From: Desulfitobacterium sp038181555
GTDB taxonomy: Bacteria > Bacillota > Desulfitobacteriia > Desulfitobacteriales > Desulfitobacteriaceae
Direction: 5' to 3'
Length of the DNA stretch: 64,000 bases
Assembly: GCF_038181555.1 (NCBI RefSeq)
Contig: NZ_JBBWUA010000007.1
Location: 69,898 to 133,897, forward strand
Under the pieces are notes generated by a model, which had not been told where the DNA came from, searched no databases, and saw only the letters and a program-made list of their open reading frames with translations. How positions within the stretch are numbered: the stretch's first letter is position 1; every line of letters begins with the position of its first letter. The translations under genes and the position numbers were made by a program. Positions 52,113 to 60,091 of the stretch are shown here, piece by piece.

Positions 52113-53378
52113 GTGAAAACGAAGAGAGCCATGGTCTTCGCCAGTGTTCTTCTCTGTACCTTTCTCAGTCTTAATCCAACGCTTCATCAAATGGCACAAC
52201 TGCCTAAACTCTATGAATCCAGCAGTCATGTTCTTCCACCACTCACGGGAATGTTCGCCAACCTAATTGTTACAGAAGAAGTCAAAGCAGCCGAGACGGA
52301 TGTGAATGCGGTCATGGCTGCTCACTCGAAAAACCCCGAAGTTATCCAAGTAACCTACAAGCTTTTTGGATTGATACCGCTGAAGTCTAGCGCCGTAGAA
52401 CTGATGCCCGATCTTAAGCTTTTACCTGGTGGACAATCGATTGGGGTAAGCCTGCAGGCCAAAGGCGTTATGGTGGTTGGACAGGCTGCAGTGCAGAATC
52501 AAGAAGGTAGATTGGTTTGCCCAGCCAAAGATGTAGGAATCGAAGTAGGGGATGTCATCTTGAAAATTGATGGCCAAGAAATGTCTAGTGATCAGGATGT
52601 TGCCAATGCGATTCATCGAGCCGGTAAGAAACAAGGTTTTTCGGAAATTCTTATCAGCCACAATGGTCAGCAAACTCAAAAACGGGTGACAACAGTTCTC
52701 TGTCCTGAAACTGATCGTTATCGAGTAGGACTCTATGTGCGCAATGAAGCCGCAGGTGTCGGCACACTTACCTTCTATGAACCAAAGAGTAGCCAATATG
52801 GTGCATTAGGTCATGTCATCAACGATGTAGATACGAATCAAAGGATTGAGATCGTCAATGGAAATGTGGTTGCTTCGACAATATACGCTATTGAGAAAGG
52901 AAAACGAGGACATCCAGGAGAAAAGATCGGTTCATTCGTGAATCAATCAAGATTCTCGGGCAATATCAAGAAAAACACAGTCTCGGGGATTTTTGGTTCC
53001 TTAGAAGGAGAAATTGGCAATCCTTTCTTTAGTGAACCCATAGACGTAGGCTGGGAATCGGAAATAAAAGAAGGGCCGGCTAAAATCTATACAGTCCTAG
53101 AAGGGGAACGAATTGAGGAGTATGATGTGCAGATTGAGCGTATAATGCGTAATCGTACCGATAGCAAAAATATGGTTATCAAAGTTACTGATCCTGAGCT
53201 TATTGAAAAGACAGGAGGTATTATTCAAGGCATGTCGGGAAGTCCGATCATCCAGGATGGCAAAATCATTGGTGCGGTGACTCATGTTTTTGTCAATGAT
53301 GCTTCACGAGGGTATGGCGTCTTCATTCAAAATATGCTTAAAGACGCAGAAATTATCGATAAAAAAGAAGCTGCTTAA
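52113..53378 (+). CDS. spoIVB: SpoIVB serine peptidase (S55)
   Basis: The GTG at 52113 is preferred (GGAGGG at 52097-52102); it gives 421 residues starting with a signal/anchor helix (about 5-24). A PDZ domain (about 130-215, SIGVSLQAKGVMVVG ... EVGDVILKIDGQEM) precedes the S55 peptidase: His in GALGHVINDVDTNQ and the catalytic Ser in IIQGMSGSPIIQDG. SpoIVB is made in the forespore and cleaves SpoIVFA, which triggers pro-SigK processing. The target sigK gene is in this window. Confidence 0.94.
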   Translation: MKTKRAMVFASVLLCTFLSLNPTLHQMAQLPKLYESSSHVLPPLTGMFANLIVTEEVKAAETDVNAVMAAHSKNPEVIQVTYKLFGLIPLKSSAVELMPDLKLLPGGQSIGVSLQAKGVMVVGQAAVQNQEGRLVCPAKDVGIEVGDVILKIDGQEMSSDQDVANAIHRAGKKQGFSEILISHNGQQTQKRVTTVLCPETDRYRVGLYVRNEAAGVGTLTFYEPKSSQYGALGHVINDVDTNQRIEIVNGNVVASTIYAIEKGKRGHPGEKIGSFVNQSRFSGNIKKNTVSGIFGSLEGEIGNPFFSEPIDVGWESEIKEGPAKIYTVLEGERIEEYDVQIERIMRNRTDSKNMVIKVTDPELIEKTGGIIQGMSGSPIIQDGKIIGAVTHVFVNDASRGYGVFIQNMLKDAEIIDKKEAA

Positions 53379-53415
53379 CCATTAATATGAACATTAATTG
53401 AAGGAGCGTTAATTT

Positions 53416-53446
53416 AACCATTGAGTGAAATCTCAATGGTTTTTTT
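53416..53446 (+). terminator. Rho-independent terminator after spoIVB
   Basis: AACCATTGAG (53416-53425) pairs with CTCAATGGTT (53432-53441), followed by Ts. The gap 53379-53732 has this terminator and spo0A control elements; no gene is seen. Confidence 0.9.
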
Positions 53447-53505
53447 ATGCATGCTGCGCTCATGGTGGCTGTTTTTTAGCAGAGGTTAAATGAAAATAAT
53501 AGTAA

Positions 53506-53514
53506 TTTGTCGAT
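53506..53514 (+). promoter_or_regulatory. Possible 0A box, distal
   Basis: TTTGTCGAT differs by one base from the Spo0A recognition core TTTGTCGAA and lies about 220 bases before the spo0A start. Confidence 0.35.
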
Positions 53515-53683
53515 TTAAAGTGATTTTATTAGAATGATGGGAAAATAAAGCAACTCCATTGAATTGTTAAATTGTGATGGTATACTGATATAAGATGCTT
53601 AATAAGTTCACAAATTGTAGAGAATATCTAGAATATAGAGCTCGTTGTTATTTTTCCATAGTATTGCAGGAAGAATTTATACA

Positions 53684-53693
53684 TTTGTCGAAA
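53684..53693 (+). promoter_or_regulatory. Candidate 0A box in the spo0A promoter region
   Basis: TTTGTCGAAA matches the Spo0A-binding core (TGTCGAA) exactly, 40 bases before the spo0A ATG. Autoregulation by Spo0A~P is known in Bacillus; here it is inferred from this site. Confidence 0.6.
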
Positions 53694-53732
53694 GTATAAG
53701 CACTTCGGATCGAGCAAGGGGGAGCAGTCTTT

Positions 53733-54554
53733 ATGCAAAAGCCCATCAGAGTATTGCTAGCTGACGATAATCGCGAATTTGTCGAGGTCTTAAAAGAATA
53801 TATTTTGCGCCAGACAGATATGCAGCTCGTTGGAATTGCTTATCATGGCAATGAAGCCTTAGAGATCATTTACAGGGAACAACCCGACTTGGTGGTCTTA
53901 GACATAATCATGCCTCACTTGGATGGTTTAGGGGTATTAGAAAAACTGCAAGGCGATATTAAAAAGCCCCATGTGATTATTTTAACAGCCTTTGGTCAAG
54001 AAAGCATGACCCAACGGGCAGTGCAGCTGGGTGCTGATTATTTCATTTTAAAACCCTTTGATTTAGAAACCCTTGGCAAGCGGATTCGCCAGTTACAAGG
54101 CGTTATCCCCTTAGCTCAATATAACAATAATGATGGGGCTGCCGGAGGTGGACCTTCCATTACTCCTACACTAACCTCAACGCAAACAGCAGCTGCCAAT
54201 GCACGTAATCTTGAGGTTGAAGTGACGCGAATGATTCATCAAATGGGTGTTCCGGCTCATGTTAAGGGTTATCAATATTTAAGAGATTCTATTGTTTGTG
54301 TGGTTCAAGATGTGTCCCTCTTGGGGGCTGTGACTAAAGAGCTATATCCGATGATTGCGAATAAATATAATACTACTCCTAGCCGAGTGGAACGTGCGAT
54401 TCGCCATGCCATTGAGTTGGCTTGGGATCGAGGTAACATTGAGTTTATGAATCGATTCTTTGGCTACACAATCAATGTGGATCGGGGTAAACCCACAAAT
54501 TCTGAATTCATCGCCATGGTGGCTGACAAATTAAGAATGGCTAAACTAATGTAG
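53733..54554 (+). CDS. spo0A: Sporulation master regulator Spo0A
   Basis: This 273-residue response regulator has a receiver domain (about 5-125) with acidic pocket DD (10-11), the phospho-acceptor Asp in LVVLDIIMPHLDGLGVLE, the Thr in LTAFGQ and Lys in LKPFD. A variable linker rich in Ala/Thr/Gly follows. The C-terminal DNA-binding domain has HQMGVPAHVKGYQYLRDSI, the recognition helix region NTTPSRVERAIRHAIELAW and NRFFGYTINVDRGKPTNSEFIAMVADKLR. It starts entry into sporulation. The start follows AAGGGGGAG. Confidence 0.97.
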   Translation: MQKPIRVLLADDNREFVEVLKEYILRQTDMQLVGIAYHGNEALEIIYREQPDLVVLDIIMPHLDGLGVLEKLQGDIKKPHVIILTAFGQESMTQRAVQLGADYFILKPFDLETLGKRIRQLQGVIPLAQYNNNDGAAGGGPSITPTLTSTQTAAANARNLEVEVTRMIHQMGVPAHVKGYQYLRDSIVCVVQDVSLLGAVTKELYPMIANKYNTTPSRVERAIRHAIELAWDRGNIEFMNRFFGYTINVDRGKPTNSEFIAMVADKLRMAKLM

Positions 54555-54572
54555 AAATGCAACTTCAATAAT

Positions 54573-54616
54573 ACCTCTCTTCACAACGTTACAGGTTGAA
54601 AAGAGAGGTTCTTTTA
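54573..54616 (+). terminator. Rho-independent terminator after spo0A
   Basis: ACCTCTCTT (54573-54581) pairs with AAGAGAGGT (54601-54609), with a small CAAC/GTTG inner stem, followed by TCTTTTATTT. Confidence 0.85.
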
Positions 54617-54787
54617 TTTAGCATCATTGGGAGGATTTCGCATATATCCAATTATAAATTATAGATATTAGAACGGATTGACTACAGGGAGAGATTATGA
54701 TACCGTAAAGGTAAAGGTGAAAGTGATAACAAGTACTAGAGTCAGAACTTTGATAATTTAAAGCTCGACTAAAGAGGGGGGAGTATT

Positions 54788-55216
54788 ATGTCAGATTGCT
54801 GTGAATATTTAGCGGTCATTAGTCAGAAGTATGCTTCATCAAAACGAGATAGTGGCATAAGAGAACTCTGTGAGCAGGAAAAGGCAAATTATGAGGAAAT
54901 ATATGCAGAACTAATAGATAAATACAAAGAGAGAGCTGGAAAAGTTCCTGAAGATGTGAGTGAAATCCAGATCATCAATAGATTTGTAACAAGCAATGAC
55001 GAGTGTGTTTCACCGAGGGGACTAGTAAATGTAAGTCTGGAGTATCTCGCGAAATTACTAACATTTGCGGATACTGCAGGTTATGACTGGGAAGTGAATA
55101 TATCGGAGAACAAAAAGACTCACTTTATAAATTTATATAATTGTGACGTAAAGGTAAAGTGTTCAAAAAAAGAATTTGTGGATATGGCAGTCGGAAAAGG
55201 ATTTAGGTGTGGTTAA
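54788..55216 (+). CDS. Hypothetical protein, unrecognised
   Basis: This 142-residue protein follows a strong AGAGGGGGGAG. It begins with a helical, charged region (about 1-60) containing DCC near the N-terminus. A region with FVTSNDECVSPRGLVNVSLEYLAKLL and a Cys/Lys-rich tail (YNCDVKVKCSKKEF ... GKGFRCG) follow. Six to seven Cys are spread along it but form no zinc-finger I can name. There is no signal peptide or membrane segment. It stands alone between spo0A and the ABC-F gene with its own hairpin downstream. I do not recognise a family. Confidence 0.65.
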   Translation: MSDCCEYLAVISQKYASSKRDSGIRELCEQEKANYEEIYAELIDKYKERAGKVPEDVSEIQIINRFVTSNDECVSPRGLVNVSLEYLAKLLTFADTAGYDWEVNISENKKTHFINLYNCDVKVKCSKKEFVDMAVGKGFRCG

Positions 55217-55261
55217 AAATATTCGGCATAGTGGCTGGCAAATTGAAAACGCAAAAATACT

Positions 55262-55308
55262 AAGAGAGAGCTGATTTACCCTCTATTGAGGCAAATCAGC
55301 TCTCTCTT
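55262..55308 (-). terminator. Large hairpin between the convergent orphan and ABC-F genes
   Basis: AAGAGAGAGCTGATTT (55262-55277) and AAATCAGCTCTCTCTT (55293-55308) form a perfect 16-bp stem. The strand after it towards the left reads AGTATTTTT on the minus strand, so it mainly ends the ABC-F transcript and may serve both directions. Confidence 0.8.
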
Positions 55309-55312
55309 ATCG

Positions 55313-56929
55313 TTACTCGCTATACATACTTTCCAGAAGCGCTTGAACATGTTCATTTTCAAGATACTCATCATATTCCATCTTCCGGTCGATGATTCCC
55401 CTGGGAGTTATTTCAATGATGCGATTAGCAATGGTCTGAACAAACTGATGGTCTTGAGAGACAAAGAGAATGGTTCCATCGAACTGAGTAAGGCCATTGT
55501 TCAAGGCGGTGATGGATTCAAGGTCTAAGTGGTTGGTGGGCTCATCCAGCAGTAACACATTCGCGCCGCTTAGCATCATACGGGAGAGCATACAGCGAAC
55601 CTTTTCCCCTCCTGAGAGGACATTAGCAGCTTTTAAAGATTCTTCGCCAGAGAAAAGCATTCTGCCTAGGAAGCCACGAACAAAGGACTCGTCTGGGTCC
55701 TTAGAGAATTGCCTCAGCCAGTCCACGAGGGGTAGATTTGTCTCGAAATAGCTGGAATTATCTTTAGGGAGATAGGTTTGGGAAGTAGTCACGCCCCAAC
55801 TAAATTCGCCACTGTCAGCTTCCATTTCGCCCATCAGGATTTTAAGCAACGTCGTTTTAGCGAGCCCGTTAGGCCCTGCGAAGGCAATCTTGTCCCCACG
55901 ATCCACAATGAAAGAGACATTGTCGAGGACTTTTTCTCCGTCTATAGTTTTTGTAAGGCCCTCGACTGTAAGCAAGTTGTTGCCTGCTTCACGGTCAGGA
56001 GTAAAAGCGATGTAAGGGTATTTGCGGGAAGAGGGCCGAATATCCTCGAGGGTTAACTTATCAAGCTGCTTTTTACGCGAAGTAGCTTGCTTAGCTTTGG
56101 AGGCATTTGAGCTAAAGCGTTGGATAAAGCTTTGCAGCTCAGCAATTTTATCTTCTTTTTTCTTATTGGCATCCCGCATCAGTTTTAGAGCTAGTTGGCT
56201 AGACTCATACCAGAAGTCGTAGTTCCCCACAAATAGCTGGACCTTACCAAAGTCAATATCCACAATATGGGTGCAGACTTTATTCAAGAAGTGGCGGTCA
56301 TGAGAGACGACCAGGACTGTACTTTCGAAATTGTAAAGGAAATTTTCCAACCAATTGATGGACTGCAGATCGAGGTGATTGGTGGGTTCGTCCAAAAGAA
56401 GAATATGAGGATGACCGAAGAGTGCTTGGGCTAGCAGTACACGTACTTTCTCACTACCCTCAAGTTCTTTCATTTTCCTATCGTGATATTCCTTGGGGAT
56501 ACCCAGTCCCATGAGGAGCTCAGCGGCTTCAGCTTCAGCTTGCCAACCGTTCATTTCAGCAAACTCTGCTTCTAAATCAGCGGCTTTCATCCCATCCTCT
56601 TCGTTAAAATCAGGCTTTGCATAGAGCGCATCCTTTTCATCCATAATCTCATAGAGTCGAGAATGGCCCATGATGACAGTTTTTAAAACGTCAAACTCTT
56701 CAAATTCAAAATGATCTTGCTTTAAGACGGCAATCCGTTCCCCTGGAGTAATTACGACCTCTCCTTTAGAGGGTTCAATCTCTCCTGAGAGAATTCTGAG
56801 GAAGGTGGATTTTCCGGCACCGTTGGCCCCAATAATACCATAGCAGTTTCCTGGAGTGAACTTAACATTGACATCTTCGAATAGAGCGCGTTTACCAAAG
56901 CGCAGGGTGATTCCGTTTGTACTTATCAT
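55313..56929 (-). CDS. ABC-F ATPase of the YbiT/YkpA type
   Basis: The ATG at 56929 with AAGAAGGAA upstream gives 538 residues; a longer in-frame start is poorer. Two ABC domains lack membrane segments: first Walker A GANGAGKSTF (about 36-45) and signature-like ELEGSEKVRVLLAQALF; linker EDIRPSSRKYPYIAFTPDR; second Walker A GPNGLAKTT and signature VLSGGEKVRCMLSRMML, with DEPTNHLDLES twice. The layout with the YbiT-type insertion EFEEFDVLKTVIMGH fits translation-associated ABC-F proteins. The second Walker A has Ala where Gly is usual. Role on the ribosome is inferred. Confidence 0.9.
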   Translation of the reverse strand: MISTNGITLRFGKRALFEDVNVKFTPGNCYGIIGANGAGKSTFLRILSGEIEPSKGEVVITPGERIAVLKQDHFEFEEFDVLKTVIMGHSRLYEIMDEKDALYAKPDFNEEDGMKAADLEAEFAEMNGWQAEAEAAELLMGLGIPKEYHDRKMKELEGSEKVRVLLAQALFGHPHILLLDEPTNHLDLQSINWLENFLYNFESTVLVVSHDRHFLNKVCTHIVDIDFGKVQLFVGNYDFWYESSQLALKLMRDANKKKEDKIAELQSFIQRFSSNASKAKQATSRKKQLDKLTLEDIRPSSRKYPYIAFTPDREAGNNLLTVEGLTKTIDGEKVLDNVSFIVDRGDKIAFAGPNGLAKTTLLKILMGEMEADSGEFSWGVTTSQTYLPKDNSSYFETNLPLVDWLRQFSKDPDESFVRGFLGRMLFSGEESLKAANVLSGGEKVRCMLSRMMLSGANVLLLDEPTNHLDLESITALNNGLTQFDGTILFVSQDHQFVQTIANRIIEITPRGIIDRKMEYDEYLENEHVQALLESMYSE

Positions 56930-57111
56930 ATTTAACGATCGTTCCTTCTTAAATATATTTGATAATGATTCACGAATTACCATTATACCATATTTCCTGA
57001 AAGATAACTTATTTTGCGCACTATTAAAGGGGAAAGGGAGTATCTAAGAGATTACTTTATAAGTAATTCTAGGACACTCCCTTAAAATATTTTGAAACTA
57101 TAAGATACGAA

Positions 57112-57255
57112 TTAGAAAATTACGCCTAAAGCAATTAGAATTAAGATAGCAATTGAGATAATTCCTACACCAACGCCTACACCGATTCCAGCCACCGGAG
57201 CTACAGGACGTGGGCAACATGCTCCACCCATTCCACCGTAACCCATTCCAAACAT
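57112..57255 (-). CDS. YjcZ-family sporulation micro-protein
   Basis: A 47-residue frame on the minus strand starts with ATG at 57255 behind AAGGAGGT. The sequence is MFGMGYGGMGGACCPRPVAPVAGIG followed, after a break in the quote, by a Gly/Val-rich and Ile/Leu-rich membrane helix ending ALGVIF. A Gly-rich head plus one C-terminal hydrophobic helix is the layout of YjcZ-type small spore proteins. A second such gene lies directly upstream at 57308-57412, so they probably form one unit. Confidence 0.75.
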   Translation of the reverse strand: MFGMGYGGMGGACCPRPVAPVAGIGVGVGVGIISIAILILIALGVIF

Positions 57256-57307
57256 AGATTTACCTCCTTCATTTATAAGGTTGAATGCTTTATTTTAGTG
57301 TTTCTGA

Positions 57308-57412
57308 TTAAAATACTATTCCTAAGGCAATTAACAACAAAATGATAACGACAACGATTGCAATACCTGCTCCAAAATTAGAACCACCGACAAGACCAGT
57401 GCCCAATGCCAT
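57308..57412 (-). CDS. Second YjcZ-like micro-protein (34 residues)
   Basis: ATG at 57412 follows GGAGGAACTCAA and opens a 34-codon frame: MALGTGLVGGSNFGAG then one hydrophobic helix (IAIVVVIILLLIALGIVF). The end (ALGIVF) is almost the same as in the neighbouring 47-residue protein (ALGVIF). It is a single-span membrane peptide with a small Gly-rich head. The two genes are probably paralogues in one transcript. Confidence 0.65.
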   Translation of the reverse strand: MALGTGLVGGSNFGAGIAIVVVIILLLIALGIVF

Positions 57413-57641
57413 TTGAGTTCCTCCTTTTTACGAAGATAGTATAGCTTATGAAGTCGGGACTAAAATGCCCACAAAATGGAAAAAAGTTTTTGTGATGCAA
57501 TAATGAACTCTAGATAGACAAAATAACACTATAGTTATTGGCGAAAGTTTAGACTTAACATAGAAGAATGCCTGCTCTGTTAACGTCTATATCATTAGAT
57601 TGAGATGAATGCTATGATATTGAAAAGGGAGGGAGGAGATT

Positions 57642-58133
57642 ATGGTGAGCTTTTCGTTAGTGATGCTTTTAGGTATTGCTCTGGTCGCCGTTATTCTAAT
57701 TACTGGTGCAATCGCGATTTCTCTTCGTTCACATAGTCGGGGTGATGATCCAAGCGAACAAAAAGAAGGGGGAAAAGTTATGATAAAGACGGTATATACG
57801 TATTTGATACTATTTGCGACTTTGATGATGACCATTGGAGGAAGTGTAGCGGCTTTCATGGCTACAGCTGATTTAGTTGCACCACAAAGCTACTATATGT
57901 CCTTTGAGGATTATAAACGGGGTCAGGTTTATGATACAGGAGTAGATAAACCTAAGGCACCGGCCATTGAAAAAAGCGATGAAGAAGTAAAGGCTGATTA
58001 TCAAAGGCTGGTTGATGAAGAAAAGAGTCGCTCCCGGGATCGAGCTCTAAACAGCTTAATCAAGAGCTTTGGCTGGATTGTCATTCCCTTACCAGTATTT
58101 CTTTATTATCAGCGGCGGATGAGGCATGAATAA
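57642..58133 (+). CDS. Hypothetical membrane protein
   Basis: The ATG follows GGGAGGGAGGAG. The 163-residue protein has two N-terminal membrane helices separated by a charged loop (about 4-26 and 48-73, with SLRSHSRGDDPSEQKEGG between them). A polar region with QSYYMSFEDYKRGQVYDTGVDKPK follows, then a helical stretch and a last hydrophobic helix (about 143-157). I do not recognise the family. It is followed by a terminator and lies upstream of nudF. Confidence 0.65.
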   Translation: MVSFSLVMLLGIALVAVILITGAIAISLRSHSRGDDPSEQKEGGKVMIKTVYTYLILFATLMMTIGGSVAAFMATADLVAPQSYYMSFEDYKRGQVYDTGVDKPKAPAIEKSDEEVKADYQRLVDEEKSRSRDRALNSLIKSFGWIVIPLPVFLYYQRRMRHE

Positions 58134-58176
58134 ACAAGTGCTAGAATTGGCACCATAAGATGAATTTTATCTATCT

Positions 58177-58211
58177 AAGCAGTTCAGGGAATGCCCGGCT
58201 GCTTTATTTTT
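58177..58211 (+). terminator. Rho-independent terminator before nudF
   Basis: AAGCAG (58177-58182) pairs with CTGCTT (58199-58204) with inner GGG/CCC pairing, followed by TATTTTTTT. Confidence 0.75.
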
Positions 58212-58263
58212 TTCTTCGGGCAGGATATGATAAGCAATAAATGTGTTGGGGAGAGGATTACTG

Positions 58264-58845
58264 ATGGAAAATAAACAGAATCACCATGAAGCAGATCGTA
58301 CAGTGACGAATCAGACTCAATTGGAAGAAGTATTTGTAAAGAGGGAAATTGTCTTTTCCGGACGTATGCTCAGAATGGATCGCGATACGGTTTGCTTACC
58401 CAACGGCGCTGAAACAACCCGCGAGGTGGTTCGTCATCCGGGGGCCGTCGGAATCTTGCCCTTTAAGGGGGAGGAGCTGCTCTTAGTACGCCAATATCGT
58501 TATCCTATTGAACAAGTTACCTTAGAGATTCCCGCTGGCAAACTTGATCCGGGGGAAACCCCGCTAGATTGTGCAGAGCGAGAGCTCAGAGAAGAAACCG
58601 GGTTTAGAGGGACACTAGAGCATATGGTAAGCATTTATACGACTCCGGGCTTTACCGATGAAATCATCCATCTCTACAAGGCAAATGATTTGATTTGGGA
58701 TCCCTTACAAGCTGATGAAGATGAGTTTTTAAATGTGGTGAGCATCCCATGGACTGAAGCTCAGAAAATGGTTCTAGCCGGTGAATTCAAAGATGCGAAG
58801 ACAATGCTTGCTATTTTGATGTTAGCTGGTAAAGAACAATGGTAA
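58264..58845 (+). CDS. nudF: ADP-ribose pyrophosphatase, NUDIX family
   Basis: The ATG at 58264 after GGGGAGAGG gives 193 residues. The NUDIX box GKLDPGETPLDCAERELREETGF (Gx5Ex7REUxEExGU) lies at about 98-120, preceded by LVRQYRYPIEQVTLEIPAG and followed by YTTPGFTDEIIHLY. It hydrolyses ADP-ribose to AMP and ribose-5-phosphate. An extra N-terminal segment (NKQNHHEADRTVTNQTQ) is not typical. It overlaps the EndoQ gene by 7 bases; nudF-yqxK-spoIIM is the same order as in Bacillus subtilis. Confidence 0.92.
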   Translation: MENKQNHHEADRTVTNQTQLEEVFVKREIVFSGRMLRMDRDTVCLPNGAETTREVVRHPGAVGILPFKGEELLLVRQYRYPIEQVTLEIPAGKLDPGETPLDCAERELREETGFRGTLEHMVSIYTTPGFTDEIIHLYKANDLIWDPLQADEDEFLNVVSIPWTEAQKMVLAGEFKDAKTMLAILMLAGKEQW

Positions 58846-60002
58846 ATCTTTATGCGGATCTTCATATCCATATCGGTCAAAGCCTAGATGGAAAAGCGGT
58901 TAAGATTACCGCGGCCAAGAGTCTAAATTTACCGAACGTTCTCGAAGTCTCACGTCAAATTAAGGGACTGGGGATGATCGGGGTTATCGACGCCCAATCC
59001 CCAGGAGTACGTAAAGATTTCCGGCAAATGATCCAAGTAGGAATATTACGACCCCTAGAAGGAGGGGGATATGGGGCAGAGGGGTTGACGGTTATTTTGG
59101 GCACAGAGATCGAACTGTCGGTGGGGACGGGGGCTGCCCATTTTCTCGCTTATTTTCCGACCTTAAATCATATTGAGGGTTATGTGGAGAAGATTCACCC
59201 GTTTCTAAAGAATTGGCAACTTAGCTCCCAAAAGGGACACTTGAGTATCGAGCAATGGTTGGCGGCCGTGGCGGAGAATGAAGGGATATGGCTACCTGCC
59301 CATGCCTTTACACCCCATAAAGGAATTTACGGGAACTGCTGTAAGAGCTTACTGGATATTTTGCCTGGATTGCCCCCGGCCTTAGAGATTGGCTTGAGTG
59401 CTGATCGACAGATGGCGAAATCCATCTCGGAACTTAATAAGGTGGTGCTTTTTAGTAATTCCGATGCCCATTCTCTCCCTAAGATTGGTCGTGAGTATAA
59501 CCTGTTGAACCTCTCCGAAGCATCTTTTCAGGGATTGAAGAAACTAGTCTACCGCACTAGCGGCGAGGTTTTGGTGAATTATGGACTACCACCGAAATAT
59601 GGTAAATATCACCGAACATATTGCTTGGTATGTGAACGGATCGTTGATGGGGAGCCACCGCTCCTGAGTTGTCCGAGCTGTGGAAATCCCCGAGTGGTAA
59701 CCGGTGTACTCGATCGCCTGGTGAGTATTGCTGATGCTGAGATACCGAATACCCCAGATCCTCGTTATATATATCAAATCCCTCTCCAAGAATTGCCGGG
59801 AATCGGACCGAAAATGTATGGACGTTTATTGGAGCATTTTGGCACAGAAATGAATGTTCTACACCAGGTCCCTGAGAGAAATCTAGTGCAGGTGGCTGGG
59901 GAGAAAGTCGCCCAGCTGATACTTTTATCTCGTCAGGGAAAGTTGGATGTTCAACCCGGTGGCGGGGGAGTATTTGGAAAGGTAGTGGACATACTTTCCT
60001 AA
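58839..60002 (+). CDS. Endonuclease Q-like PHP-fold DNA nuclease (YqxK family)
   Basis: The ATG at 58839 gives 387 residues. A PHP metal-dependent domain has YADLHIHIG (5-13), AHAFTPHKGIYG and SNSDAHSLPKIGREYNLL. A zinc ribbon follows (C262, C265, C278, C281), then a helix-hairpin-helix-like region LPGIGPKMYGRLLEHFG. This layout is that of Endonuclease Q, which nicks DNA beside deaminated bases (uracil, hypoxanthine) and abasic sites. The family was first studied in archaea and is present in spore formers. It lies between nudF and spoIIM, a conserved trio. Confidence 0.85.
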   Translation: MVNLYADLHIHIGQSLDGKAVKITAAKSLNLPNVLEVSRQIKGLGMIGVIDAQSPGVRKDFRQMIQVGILRPLEGGGYGAEGLTVILGTEIELSVGTGAAHFLAYFPTLNHIEGYVEKIHPFLKNWQLSSQKGHLSIEQWLAAVAENEGIWLPAHAFTPHKGIYGNCCKSLLDILPGLPPALEIGLSADRQMAKSISELNKVVLFSNSDAHSLPKIGREYNLLNLSEASFQGLKKLVYRTSGEVLVNYGLPPKYGKYHRTYCLVCERIVDGEPPLLSCPSCGNPRVVTGVLDRLVSIADAEIPNTPDPRYIYQIPLQELPGIGPKMYGRLLEHFGTEMNVLHQVPERNLVQVAGEKVAQLILLSRQGKLDVQPGGGGVFGKVVDILS

Positions 60003-60091
60003 GCTCCTGAATAGGATGTCTATAGAGGATGCTGACATGCTTATGCAGTGAGGGTGTCCATTTGGGGACTATAGACAGGGAGGCTGAAGGT

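Noticed and set aside
55497..56056. Several plus-strand frames opposite the ABC-F gene
   Set aside because: They lie antisense to conserved ABC motifs and lack sites.
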